Below are positions 7,273 through 15,452 of a stretch of DNA of 40,421 nucleotides, piece by piece. Position 1 is the first letter of the stretch, and the number at the start of each line of letters is the position of its first letter. A program made the translations under genes and the position numbers. The notes under the pieces are model-generated. The model saw nothing but the letters and a program-made list of their open reading frames with translations. It ran no database searches and was not told where the DNA came from. Source of the stretch: a virus; IMG/VR virus record IMGVR_UViG_3300021091_000163, positions 1-40,421 of that record. One strand, written 5' to 3'.

Positions 7273-7499
7273 TGTCTGACGAAGTAAATCAACAAGCAGC
7301 ACCTGCGACAACAGAAGCACCTGCAGCACCACCGCCGCAGGGTCCAGATCTTAATCTAAGTGATTTATCTGCACTAAGAAGTATTGTCGAAGTAGCAAGT
7401 TCTAGAGGAGCCTTCAAAGCTGCCGAACTAGAATCAGTAGGAAAAGTGTTTAATAAATTAAATAACTTTTTAGAATCAGTTGCCAAAAAGGATGCCTAA
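7272..7499 (+). CDS. Small Ala/Pro-rich conserved phage protein, 75 aa
   Basis: The N-terminal 28 residues are low complexity, rich in Ala, Pro, Gln and Thr. The C-terminal 45 residues form a compact helical unit (LNLSDLSALRSIVEVASSRG, then ESVGKVFNKLNNFL) that I recognise in T4-like phages. A strong AAGGAG lies 6-7 bases before ATG 7272. The next gene starts immediately after the TAA. Its function is unknown; the short helical domain with a flexible tail would suit an interaction partner of the downstream protein. Confidence 0.7.
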   Translation: MSDEVNQQAAPATTEAPAAPPPQGPDLNLSDLSALRSIVEVASSRGAFKAAELESVGKVFNKLNNFLESVAKKDA

Positions 7500-8153
7500 A
7501 TGAAACCGATAAAACACGTAGGAAGAATTATTAAAACCGGAGCGAAAGTATTGGTAGTTTTTAGAACACTACCGGGTGAGTCGAATTACGCTTTGGTACT
7601 TCCCGTGGCGCAATTATCGGACTCGTATCATGATTCAATCATGAAACTTGTAGAATCAGACCAAGCTCAAGAATCGTTTGAATTCGGCGAAATCATGTTT
7701 ACACGTACCTTTCCCGATGGCAGACCAATGCTACAGGCAATGCAAGCTGATTCTACGCTACTAAGAGTAGCTACTGATTCTGTATTGATGACACCGGTGC
7801 CCGGAACCGAAATTGGTTTACATCAGTTAAATGTATTAATCGCTGAACAGAAGAATTGTGCTGTAGACGATCTATATACATTTGTGGCAGGTGCTCCTAA
7901 ACAAGGCACCGAGGTAAAAGATGTAGCCGAAGTTAAAGAACTAGGTAGAGATGTAGGAGAGCCTAATATTCCAAGAGCTCAACCATTACAGGCTAAAACT
8001 AACGAGGCATTATCAGATAAAGATATCGCCAAAGGTTTAAGGAGCCAAGCTGATGCACTTTATAAGGAAGCTGCAAGACTAAGAAAAGAAGCAGAAGACT
8101 TAGATCCAACTGTTAAAAAATCATCAAAGACCAAAGAAGTAGCAGATGCCTAA
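7500..8153 (+). CDS. Conserved T4-like phage protein, 217 aa
   Basis: The first ~130 residues form a beta-rich domain that I recognise as conserved in aquatic T4-like phages (KVLVVFRTLPGESNYALVLP, YHDSIMKLVES, FEFGEIMFTRTF, LNVLIAEQKNCAVDDLY). The last ~85 residues are a Lys/Glu/Ala-rich helical tail (residues of about 180-205: LRSQADALYKEAARLRKEAE) that may form a coiled coil. The function is unknown. It is adjacent to its neighbours with no gap on the left and an 8-nt overlap on the right, and is probably in the same late unit as 6299-8454. Confidence 0.75.
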   Translation: MKPIKHVGRIIKTGAKVLVVFRTLPGESNYALVLPVAQLSDSYHDSIMKLVESDQAQESFEFGEIMFTRTFPDGRPMLQAMQADSTLLRVATDSVLMTPVPGTEIGLHQLNVLIAEQKNCAVDDLYTFVAGAPKQGTEVKDVAEVKELGRDVGEPNIPRAQPLQAKTNEALSDKDIAKGLRSQADALYKEAARLRKEAEDLDPTVKKSSKTKEVADA

Positions 8154-8454
8154 ACCGCTATTTAAACCTCCGGAACATTTAATAAAAGAATGGCCGGAGG
8201 TATTCGAAGATCTTTACATGAATACTATGCCGGTTCATTATCTAGAATTAATTAGATTAGAATTTGGTAACGGACGAGTTTGGGAAATCAATATAAAAGA
8301 ACAGTTGATTCATTCACACAGCGACATCATAGCAAATAAACTAGTTGAAACTTTTCAAGAATACAAAAACGAAATACAAAAAATAGATTTCAAAATCAAT
8401 ATCGATAAATTAAAATCAGATATAGATAAAGAAACTAAAAGAATGCTAGATTAA
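8146..8454 (+). CDS. Conserved T4-like phage protein, 102 aa
   Basis: The N-terminus MPKPLFKPPEHLIKEWPEVF, together with TMPVHYLELIRLEFGNGRVW, marks a protein family that I recognise from T4-like phages of aquatic bacteria; no function is known. The C-terminal 35 residues are helical and charged (IDKLKSDIDKETKRML). The start overlaps the previous gene by 8 nt. The stop at 8452-8454 faces the stop of a gene on the opposite strand only 8 bp away, so this is the end of the rightward unit. No hairpin terminator is visible in that gap. Confidence 0.75.
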   Translation: MPKPLFKPPEHLIKEWPEVFEDLYMNTMPVHYLELIRLEFGNGRVWEINIKEQLIHSHSDIIANKLVETFQEYKNEIQKIDFKINIDKLKSDIDKETKRMLD

Positions 8455-8462
8455 TTTGTATA

Positions 8463-9248
8463 TTATTTCCGTTTATTTCTATCATTTATAAATTCTCGCT
8501 TACTATTAGAGTATTCAGCAGATAATAATTTTATATTTCTAACATTTGTTAAATTTTGTATATCCATATTATCTCTAAATCTAATTACATCGGCCCACAT
8601 TCTTAATTCGTTAACTGTTTCTATTCCGCATAAATTTAATAACCGCATTGTAACGTATTCATTTCTATATTTAAATTCGTGATCTTCTAATAAAAAAGTT
8701 TCTACCGCAGACTTCCAATTTTTTATTATGCAATTCCTAGCAGCTCTGTTTATGCACATTACTTGTGTAGACATCAAACTTTTATTGTTATCTACTTGAT
8801 TGCAGTAAATTGTGGGAATTTCATCAACAGTATATCTTGAGAGTGTTTCAGCAACTAATTGTGTATTAGAAGAAAAGATTAAATCTGTAGTAATAAAAAC
8901 ATCAAAATCACAATCTATATCTGATAACGATTTTGCCAACGTGATAAAATATTCGCAAGGAAATAAATGTATTATAGTAGTATTCTTATAATCTAAATAT
9001 TCTTCCGGATTTTCTTCTAATAATTTAAAATCATTAATCCAGGATATTCTACCTATATCTAATGCAATATCATCTAATGATTTTTCCTTAATACTGTGTT
9101 TTGCTTTAAAGGTTCCTTTCCAGGTTTCTTTTATAAACGGTATTAATGTACAAGAAATATTTTTTGCACCTTCAACAATTACCCTATGATTTTTAATACA
9201 CTCATAGTACCGCAATTGACCTATGTATTTTACAGAAAATGTATTCAT
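8463..9248 (-). CDS. Unknown protein, possibly glycosyltransferase-like, 261 aa
   Basis: This is the last gene of the leftward radical SAM/transferase operon. I do not recognise a family with certainty. The pattern FDVFITTDLIFSSNTQ (about residues 114-129), a hydrophobic strand ending in an acidic residue followed by another hydrophobic patch, resembles the metal-binding strand of GT-A glycosyltransferases but with TTD instead of DxD. Later MRLLNLCGIETVNEL and MWADVIRFRD are conserved-looking. The ATG at 9248 shares one base with the stop of the upstream radical SAM gene, so translation is coupled. A substrate-binding or glycan-related role is an inference from context. Confidence 0.45.
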   Translation of the reverse strand: MNTFSVKYIGQLRYYECIKNHRVIVEGAKNISCTLIPFIKETWKGTFKAKHSIKEKSLDDIALDIGRISWINDFKLLEENPEEYLDYKNTTIIHLFPCEYFITLAKSLSDIDCDFDVFITTDLIFSSNTQLVAETLSRYTVDEIPTIYCNQVDNNKSLMSTQVMCINRAARNCIIKNWKSAVETFLLEDHEFKYRNEYVTMRLLNLCGIETVNELRMWADVIRFRDNMDIQNLTNVRNIKLLSAEYSNSKREFINDRNKRK

Positions 9249-10462
9249 TAATGATCTGTTTTATAAATTCTATCAATAGAACTAACCTGTCCGCAGGTTT
9301 CTGCACAATAATACATTTTACCATCAGCTATTGATTTTTTAGACCAGCTATCAACAAATATATTATCGAGATGGTTTGAATCTAATATTTCTTTTAATGT
9401 ATGATTTTTTAAACTTAATTTATCATATCCGTATTTTTTAACTTCGTGATGAAGTTGTAATGTTGTTAAATCGCCGTACAGACCGTTCATTCTTGTACCA
9501 ACATAACAGCAAGGCATTACATTTCCGTAATTGTCGATAAAAATCTCTATCCCAGAATTAACTCTGCTTTTGCAATTAATAGAACAAGAATCAAATTTAG
9601 ATAAGTCTTGAATTTTTATAGAATCATACACAGAAGTATATTGTTTCTTATGGTATTGTAATAACGATTTAGCATTATCCTTTTTCATTTCAGCATATTC
9701 TTCTTTGGTAAAAGGCCAGAATCTGTGTTCTGTAATTCCTTGTGGATTTTGTAAATTTCTATTTTCCGGATCTGTTGGTGCTTCAATTATATAATCAAGC
9801 TGGCCTTCTTTATTTAATGCCACCATCGGTTGTAGCTTAACACCGTTATCTACACCTAATGCTCGTTTAGGAAGAAATTTAGAAAAATTCATTTTTTTAG
9901 CTAATGCTTCTGCTTCTTCTATCTGATGCTCATTATGCTTGAACATTAAATATTCCCATCTTGCATTTGCTCCGGTTGAAGTAAATGCACTAGCATTTGC
10001 CATTAACTTATCCCATTTAACATTTCGTCTATATATGTGGTTAGTGTCTTCTAATCCATCTATACTAAATGTTACCCAATGTTCGGACCAATGCTTTAAT
10101 AAATTTCCTAACTTAACCCAGAATTTCGGATTTCGCATCCCACCATTTGTATTAAATCTAATTTTTGTTTTAGGACTACTTGTTATAATATATTCTACGA
10201 TTTCTAATACATCTGCAGAAATACAAGGATCACCGTGTACTCCACAAAATATAATTAAATCAATTTGTTTTAAAAATTCAGGGCTTAACCAACTTTTAAA
10301 TTGTTTTTCGGAAATTTCACCTAATTCTAAATCAGGACGAAGCAATGGACTATTATTATAAAACCTAACACACATAGGGCAGGCAGCATTACATCTATTT
10401 GTTAATTCTATATGTAATTGTGTTATGCCGTTATAGTTATAAAACGCTGAAGTGTTTTCCAT
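9248..10462 (-). CDS. Radical SAM/SPASM protein, 404 aa
   Basis: The radical SAM cluster motif C24-x3-C28-x2-C31 (TNRCNAACPMC) lies at the N-terminus. A canonical C-terminal SPASM-type region follows: C293, C297-x15-G313-x4-C318 (IDNYGNVMPCC), then C386-x3-C390. SPASM enzymes use SAM-derived radicals with extra 4Fe-4S clusters to modify peptides, proteins or sugars. The SAM-binding Gly motif appears as CGVHGDP (73-79) instead of GGEP. The start is uncertain: ATG 10462 gives a 26-nt overlap with the upstream gene, while ATG 10507 would add 15 residues and a 71-nt overlap; neither has a strong ribosome site. This is the only one of the four radical SAM proteins here with the classical domain order. 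Confidence 0.8.
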   Translation of the reverse strand: MENTSAFYNYNGITQLHIELTNRCNAACPMCVRFYNNSPLLRPDLELGEISEKQFKSWLSPEFLKQIDLIIFCGVHGDPCISADVLEIVEYIITSSPKTKIRFNTNGGMRNPKFWVKLGNLLKHWSEHWVTFSIDGLEDTNHIYRRNVKWDKLMANASAFTSTGANARWEYLMFKHNEHQIEEAEALAKKMNFSKFLPKRALGVDNGVKLQPMVALNKEGQLDYIIEAPTDPENRNLQNPQGITEHRFWPFTKEEYAEMKKDNAKSLLQYHKKQYTSVYDSIKIQDLSKFDSCSINCKSRVNSGIEIFIDNYGNVMPCCYVGTRMNGLYGDLTTLQLHHEVKKYGYDKLSLKNHTLKEILDSNHLDNIFVDSWSKKSIADGKMYYCAETCGQVSSIDRIYKTDH

Positions 10463-11642
10463 ATTCTTTAAATGTTTCGTAAAAATTTTGAGATCGATAA
10501 TCATCACTTTGTTTAGTTTTTGTTAAGAACAGATGAAAATCAGATTTGCTGTGATTTTTTAAATTCATAAATGCTACAACTCCGGGAATGTGTTGCCAGG
10601 CCGTTGTATATTCTTTAGAGACTGATTCTAATTTTTCTTTTACTGCGGCTTTGATGTGGTCCGGCAATATAGAAATGTTATGATGCATAGGTCCGTGTAC
10701 TAAGTTAAGATACATACCCATATCTTTAGAAAAATGTTTTTCGTAAAATTCAATAGTCTCTGGGGCATCAAAAATATTTGCAGCACTTAATGTAATACAC
10801 CAGCTCATATTAATATTTCCGTACTCTTTCCCAATCTCCACAAATTTATTCATATTAGATAATACTTCTTCCCACTTAGCAGGATATCTCATATATTCAA
10901 ACTTGTCGCCAATTCCATCTATAGAAAAACTTAAATTAATTTGTCTAAAATTTTTCCACACTTTCATATCTTCTAGTGGCAAATGGGTTCCGTTAGTATT
11001 GTAGTGTAGTTCTATATTTTTAGAAACTCCAATGCTATCAGCCACTCTTAATAGTTCCCACATTTTCTTGCTCATAAACGGTTCGCCGCCATAAAAGTCA
11101 AACTGGCGAATCTGCGGTAATTGCGTTTTTAATTCTTCCCAAAACGGACTATCATCAGCATACGACTGATGGAATTTTTTCATTGTAGCAGCATACTCTT
11201 TATAAGAATATAAATTTAATTTATTAGTTTCATAATCTTCTTTCATCCACCCAGAACTAATGCTAGGACTACAAGTTCTGCAAGATAGATTACAGTTGTT
11301 TCCTAAATTTAATTCAAAATATGCTAATCCGTTATATGGTTCGTTCTTAAAAATGTATTTTTGATATTTGTCGTTGTCACGCATTCTCTTACTAGTTCTG
11401 CCAGAATCTTCTTCGTTCCAACATAATCTACAATTTTTATGTCTAATACCATTTTCAAGATCATTTCGTACATTAACAAATTCAGTTTTATTTAGATGTG
11501 ACTCAATCGATTCTTGCCCTAATGCAGGGCCGTAACTTTCCGGAGAGTACATACAACACAATTTTGTAGTACCATCATTATTTCCACTAAGTGCGTGAAA
11601 CGCATTTACACACCAACTGTGTTTATTGTTTTCATTTATCAT
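10437..11642 (-). CDS. Radical SAM protein with N-terminal twitch/SPASM-like cluster, 401 aa
   Basis: The radical SAM motif is C117-x3-C121-x2-C124 (CNLSCRTC), with YGGEPF at 184-189 and SFSIDGIGDKFEYMR as the later strand. Before the core, residues 11-74 carry C11-x12-G24-x4-C29-C30 and C71-x2-C74 (NCRLCW): the cysteine pattern of a SPASM/twitch auxiliary cluster, placed N-terminally. The C-terminus has DDYRSQNFYETFKEYG, resembling a DRRxxTNFLExFP motif in the next two proteins. It overlaps the gene upstream by 11 nt and the one downstream by 26 nt. The family is the group usually annotated as twitch-domain radical SAM proteins; the substrate is unknown. Confidence 0.8.
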   Translation of the reverse strand: MINENNKHSWCVNAFHALSGNNDGTTKLCCMYSPESYGPALGQESIESHLNKTEFVNVRNDLENGIRHKNCRLCWNEEDSGRTSKRMRDNDKYQKYIFKNEPYNGLAYFELNLGNNCNLSCRTCSPSISSGWMKEDYETNKLNLYSYKEYAATMKKFHQSYADDSPFWEELKTQLPQIRQFDFYGGEPFMSKKMWELLRVADSIGVSKNIELHYNTNGTHLPLEDMKVWKNFRQINLSFSIDGIGDKFEYMRYPAKWEEVLSNMNKFVEIGKEYGNINMSWCITLSAANIFDAPETIEFYEKHFSKDMGMYLNLVHGPMHHNISILPDHIKAAVKEKLESVSKEYTTAWQHIPGVVAFMNLKNHSKSDFHLFLTKTKQSDDYRSQNFYETFKEYGKHFSVL

Positions 11643-12987
11643 AATTTTCGTATGTATCTTTACAGAGATTATAAAACTCTGTGTATTCAGGAAAGATGTC
11701 TAATAAATTTGTTTCGAGTCTACGATCGTTTTCTGTAAAGAAACTATAAAAATCTCGTCTGCCTTGACGAATTTTCGTCGGGTCAACAGGATTTTCTTTC
11801 ATATAGTTTGTAACACGTTTAAATTTTTCGTATTCTACATCCTCAAACCATTCACTATTGTCTTGTATAAATTGAAGTGTATCGTCCATATGGTAGATAA
11901 AGTCTTCGGTAAGAATATTAATCATCCAGTGAGGTGGTTCTTTTAGATAAGGAGTATCAAATCTGATTGCTTTTTTGCCAAACTCTTTACGCCATTCTAT
12001 AATTTTTTCTAATAACAATTTAAAATTTGTAACACACAAAACATTAAACGTACACATAAAATTAACTGTTGTGCCAGTGGCTAGCACAGCTCGCATATTT
12101 CTTTCCCAGTGAGCACAATCTAATCCTGTACGCATATATTCTGCTTGTTTACCCCAAGAATCTATACTAGTGAAAAAACTAAATTTACGGATTTTCTTTT
12201 TTTGAATTAAGGATGTAACACGCTCGATTAATCTATCCACTTTAGCAAAAGATACTCCTAAATTACTATTAAGACTAATTTCTAATTGAGGCGATGGTTC
12301 ATTTTCGAGAAGATCAAAAAATTGCATAGCACCCGGATTCATTAAAGGTTCTCCACCGGTTATCCTTAGTGTATGCAAGTCATTCTTTAAACTCGGCCAC
12401 CAACGCCAAAATGCTTCTATATAAGGATTTTCTTCCTTGGGTGCATAGTATGTTCCAGATTTTAAAAATTCTATACCGTATTGGTTGTAAGTTAAATCAT
12501 AGTTACCATGTTTTTTAATTTCTTCCATCCACATAGTGCTAGCCTGTGGACAGCAATATCCGCAGCGATAATTACAGCCATTGCCGAAACTAACTTCTAG
12601 ATATCTAGGATTTATAGGTGCGTCCCACGGAAGCTCTGCAATCTGTTCAATAATAGGTTCGCTAAATGTGCTAGAACTATGCAACATTCTATCTGAAAAA
12701 TGTTCGCCTTCTAGATCTTCAATATTCCAACAGTAGTAACATTCTTGAGGTCGTTCACCTTCAAGCATTTTTTTACGTTGTTCTTTCTTCCATTTAGTAT
12801 TATGTAATGAGCTAACATCAATTGCTATTTCATCAAGATCAATATGATGGGGCCTCGGATGGTAACAACTATGATTATCTCCTGTGTGCAGGTATAAGGT
12901 TTGATGTAACCACTTCATTGTGCAAAAACTAGGACTAACAGCGTTAAGTCTATCTCTGACATTTTTTATATGTTGAATTCTATCCAT
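11632..12987 (-). CDS. Radical SAM protein with N-terminal twitch/SPASM-like cluster, 451 aa
   Basis: The N-terminal auxiliary-cluster signature is C22-x13-G36-x4-C41, then C83-x2-C86 (ECYYCW). Between them stands HNTKWKKEQRKKMLEGERP, a very basic, highly conserved stretch shared with the next paralog. The radical SAM motif is C138-x3-C142-x2-C145 (CNYRCGYC) with an extra C146, and TGGEPLM follows at 210-216. The C-terminus contains FFTENDRRLETNLLDIFP. CYHPRPHHIDL (41-51) is His-rich and could bind metal or substrate. It overlaps both neighbours by 8-11 nt. The substrate is unknown; protein or glycan modification is the family-level expectation. Confidence 0.8.
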   Translation of the reverse strand: MDRIQHIKNVRDRLNAVSPSFCTMKWLHQTLYLHTGDNHSCYHPRPHHIDLDEIAIDVSSLHNTKWKKEQRKKMLEGERPQECYYCWNIEDLEGEHFSDRMLHSSSTFSEPIIEQIAELPWDAPINPRYLEVSFGNGCNYRCGYCCPQASTMWMEEIKKHGNYDLTYNQYGIEFLKSGTYYAPKEENPYIEAFWRWWPSLKNDLHTLRITGGEPLMNPGAMQFFDLLENEPSPQLEISLNSNLGVSFAKVDRLIERVTSLIQKKKIRKFSFFTSIDSWGKQAEYMRTGLDCAHWERNMRAVLATGTTVNFMCTFNVLCVTNFKLLLEKIIEWRKEFGKKAIRFDTPYLKEPPHWMINILTEDFIYHMDDTLQFIQDNSEWFEDVEYEKFKRVTNYMKENPVDPTKIRQGRRDFYSFFTENDRRLETNLLDIFPEYTEFYNLCKDTYENYDK

Positions 12988-14395
12988 TTTGTTCTTTGCT
13001 TTTATTCCATAAAGTATTTAATGTTGGGAAGGTTTCTAAAAAGTTGGTTCCGCGTCTACGATCATGTTCCGAAAAATAAAGATAAAAGTTTTTTACAGCA
13101 ACGGTGTCGTTAAAAGTTGTAGAATTAATCCAGTCTATTAATCGTTGAACTTTACTAATTTCGTAATCTTTAAAACCTTTTAATCTAGTTAGTTCGGTCT
13201 CTTTATTTTGATTCATATATTCTATTGATTGTTCTAATACATAAACCATGTCCTTGGCCATTCTAGGATCCATCCATGCTGGACTAGTTAATTGAGGAAC
13301 ATCGAACCATATTAACTGTCTATTGGTATTAAACTCGCAGCGTAACAAATGAATGTTTTTTACATATTCTAGCCAACCAGGAAAACTTAAAACATTAAAA
13401 GTTACAATAAATGTTAAACTATGACGTTTTCCTTTACTTAAATATTCTCTAATATTTTTATCGAGTGTTTCGAAATTTAAACCGTCTCTAATATATTCTG
13501 CCTGGGATCCCCAACTATCTAAACTGCAAAATAACATAAAATGATCAATAGACTCAGTAACGCTGTTTAATTCTTTTATAAACTTGTTCCATTGTTCGCC
13601 GGGAGGACAACAGTTACTAGTAATACTTAGATGCAGATCTTTTTTAGGATTTGCCTTAATATAATCAAACATTCTAAATGTATTCTTATCCATTAGGGGT
13701 TCACCGCCTGTCATGCGAAAAGTTTGTAGTGTTGGATAAATCTGCGGCAACCATTGCCAAAAGGCCAATAGATAAGGATTATCTAGACTATTATTAGGCA
13801 TGGACTTATCTTTCATCCATGTAAGATCGTTATGATTTCTGTCTGTTAATTTAAAAGGTCCATTCCGTTCTATGTCTTGATGCCATGCAGTACTTAGATG
13901 AGGGCTACAATATGTACATCTAAAATTACAGGCCTGATTAAAATTTACCTCTACATATCTAGGGTTAGGATTTCCCTGATGTCCAATTGTCATTGCTTCT
14001 CTTATTAAGCCCGGTTTCCATACATCTAAACTTCGATATGGGCGATCACTTAAATTGTCTCCGCTATCCTCTATTTCCCAACAAAAATTACATTCTGAAG
14101 GTCTTTCACCGACCAACATTTTTTTACGTTGTTCTTTTTTATACTTTGTGTTATGCAGTGCGCTTACATCTATTTTTATTTCTTCTAAAGGAATATGATG
14201 ACTTCTGGGGTGGTAGCAACTGTGCGTTTGGCCTGTGGGTATGTGAATACTTACATTATACCATTTGGCTAGACAAAAGCTCGAACTAATTTTATTAAGT
14301 TCGGATAGCATTTTTTCCGATTTATGTAGATAGACCGATTCAAATTTTCCATCAATAATTTTTACTTCGTCTCCTGCTATATTTTTATCGGCCAT
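12980..14395 (-). CDS. Radical SAM protein with N-terminal twitch/SPASM-like cluster, paralog of 11632-12987, 471 aa
   Basis: The start is taken as ATG 14395; a TTG two codons upstream is less likely because GGAAAAG lies at a suitable distance before the ATG. The N-terminal signature is C41-x13-G55-x4-C60, then C102-x2-C105 (ECNFCW), with the same HNTKYKKEQRKKMLVGERP stretch as its neighbour. The radical SAM motif is C156-x3-C160-x2-C163 (CNFRCTYC), and TGGEPLM follows at 229-235. A near-C-terminal FSEHDRRRGTNFLETFP is shared as well. The strong similarity over the whole length shows that these two genes arose by duplication. They may act as a pair or on two related sites. Confidence 0.8.
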   Translation of the reverse strand: MADKNIAGDEVKIIDGKFESVYLHKSEKMLSELNKISSSFCLAKWYNVSIHIPTGQTHSCYHPRSHHIPLEEIKIDVSALHNTKYKKEQRKKMLVGERPSECNFCWEIEDSGDNLSDRPYRSLDVWKPGLIREAMTIGHQGNPNPRYVEVNFNQACNFRCTYCSPHLSTAWHQDIERNGPFKLTDRNHNDLTWMKDKSMPNNSLDNPYLLAFWQWLPQIYPTLQTFRMTGGEPLMDKNTFRMFDYIKANPKKDLHLSITSNCCPPGEQWNKFIKELNSVTESIDHFMLFCSLDSWGSQAEYIRDGLNFETLDKNIREYLSKGKRHSLTFIVTFNVLSFPGWLEYVKNIHLLRCEFNTNRQLIWFDVPQLTSPAWMDPRMAKDMVYVLEQSIEYMNQNKETELTRLKGFKDYEISKVQRLIDWINSTTFNDTVAVKNFYLYFSEHDRRRGTNFLETFPTLNTLWNKSKEQNG

Positions 14396-15452
14396 TTTCA
14401 AACTTTTCCTGTAACCAATTAAAGTCGTTTATCTTAGATAATGCCTCCAAATTTCCAATATTTTCTTCTCCATATTTTTTCCCTTCGATGGCTCCATCTA
14501 TAGCATATTCTCCGTACTTGTTTTCTATTCCGTCATTACACCAAACTTTTAATCTTTGATCAGTTTCTTCGTCGTAATATCTGTCTATGACATTACTAGA
14601 TAATTTTACACATTCTCTGAATGCACTTCTCCAGGTACTGAATGGATCAGTATTAAATTGTGTAATATTACTGATCGAAGACATAACTTTAAATTTTTCG
14701 CTAATCGATGTCGTCATATCTGGTTTAGAAACATCCATCTGCAAGGTTAATGTTTTTGGTAATAATTTTACACCCCCATAACCATATACTAGTCCATTTA
14801 TAGGATTTTGACTTTTCCACACATGAACTGTTTCGTTAAAATTTTTCCTTTCTTGAAAATTATAATAAGGAATTTGAGGTATCTTAAAGTTAAAATTTTC
14901 TAAAATTACAGCATCTGCATCTACCACCCAAAACATTTCGGTCGTAGATTCCCTAGCCGCTTGAATATGTGCATTATGAATTCCTGTGATCCCATTTAAT
15001 CTTTTAGCATATGAAATTTTTGATTTTAAATTACTATAGTTTTCATCTGCATTTATTTCGTTATAAGAAATAAAAAATACATCAAATGGTTTAGGATTAC
15101 TGGCAATTATATCTATTTCTTTTTTTCCATTCACAAAAAATCTATTTAGAAATTCTTTGTTACTAAACGAATATGTGCGTGGAAACAAGGAAATTCCATC
15201 ATAGTATTCCCCGTTTTTATATACATGAATATATTCTTTATCCCATTCAGGAACTTGGTAGGTAAAATCAAAATCATTGACTACTATTAAATCACTCCAC
15301 ACTACCCAAAAAAACTTAGTAAAGGCTCTAGATTTTATTTGTTCAAAAGAAGTGATTGTTTCTAGTTTTTGAGATCTAGGAAATCTCTTTTTGAATTTAA
15401 ACCAATCATCGTCATTTATTTGAGATGTGCTAACGAAAAATATGTCATACAT
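14385..15452 (-). CDS. GT-A-type glycosyltransferase-like protein with tandem repeat, 355 aa
   Basis: The C-terminal two-thirds (residues 123-355) is a GT-A-like domain with FDVFFISYNEINADENY (123-139), AKRLNGITGIHNAH (149-162) and the DxD motif VVDADAVI (176-183; D178, D180). The first 120 residues repeat the same plan in weaker form: YDIFFVSTSQINDDDW (2-17) and FFWVVWSDLIVV (47-58), where WSD replaces DAD. So the protein looks like an internal duplication with an inactive first copy. GT-A enzymes use nucleotide sugars and a divalent metal. The second half is closely similar to the neighbouring 300-aa protein. The acceptor is unknown. Overlaps: 8 nt upstream, 11 nt downstream. Confidence 0.65.
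   Translation of the reverse strand: MYDIFFVSTSQINDDDWFKFKKRFPRSQKLETITSFEQIKSRAFTKFFWVVWSDLIVVNDFDFTYQVPEWDKEYIHVYKNGEYYDGISLFPRTYSFSNKEFLNRFFVNGKKEIDIIASNPKPFDVFFISYNEINADENYSNLKSKISYAKRLNGITGIHNAHIQAARESTTEMFWVVDADAVILENFNFKIPQIPYYNFQERKNFNETVHVWKSQNPINGLVYGYGGVKLLPKTLTLQMDVSKPDMTTSISEKFKVMSSISNITQFNTDPFSTWRSAFRECVKLSSNVIDRYYDEETDQRLKVWCNDGIENKYGEYAIDGAIEGKKYGEENIGNLEALSKINDFNWLQEKFENGR

Noticed and set aside
9939-10361. Rightward open frame of 140 codons opposite the SPASM radical SAM gene
   Set aside because: It is antisense to a gene with clear catalytic motifs, with no ribosome site or recognisable domain.
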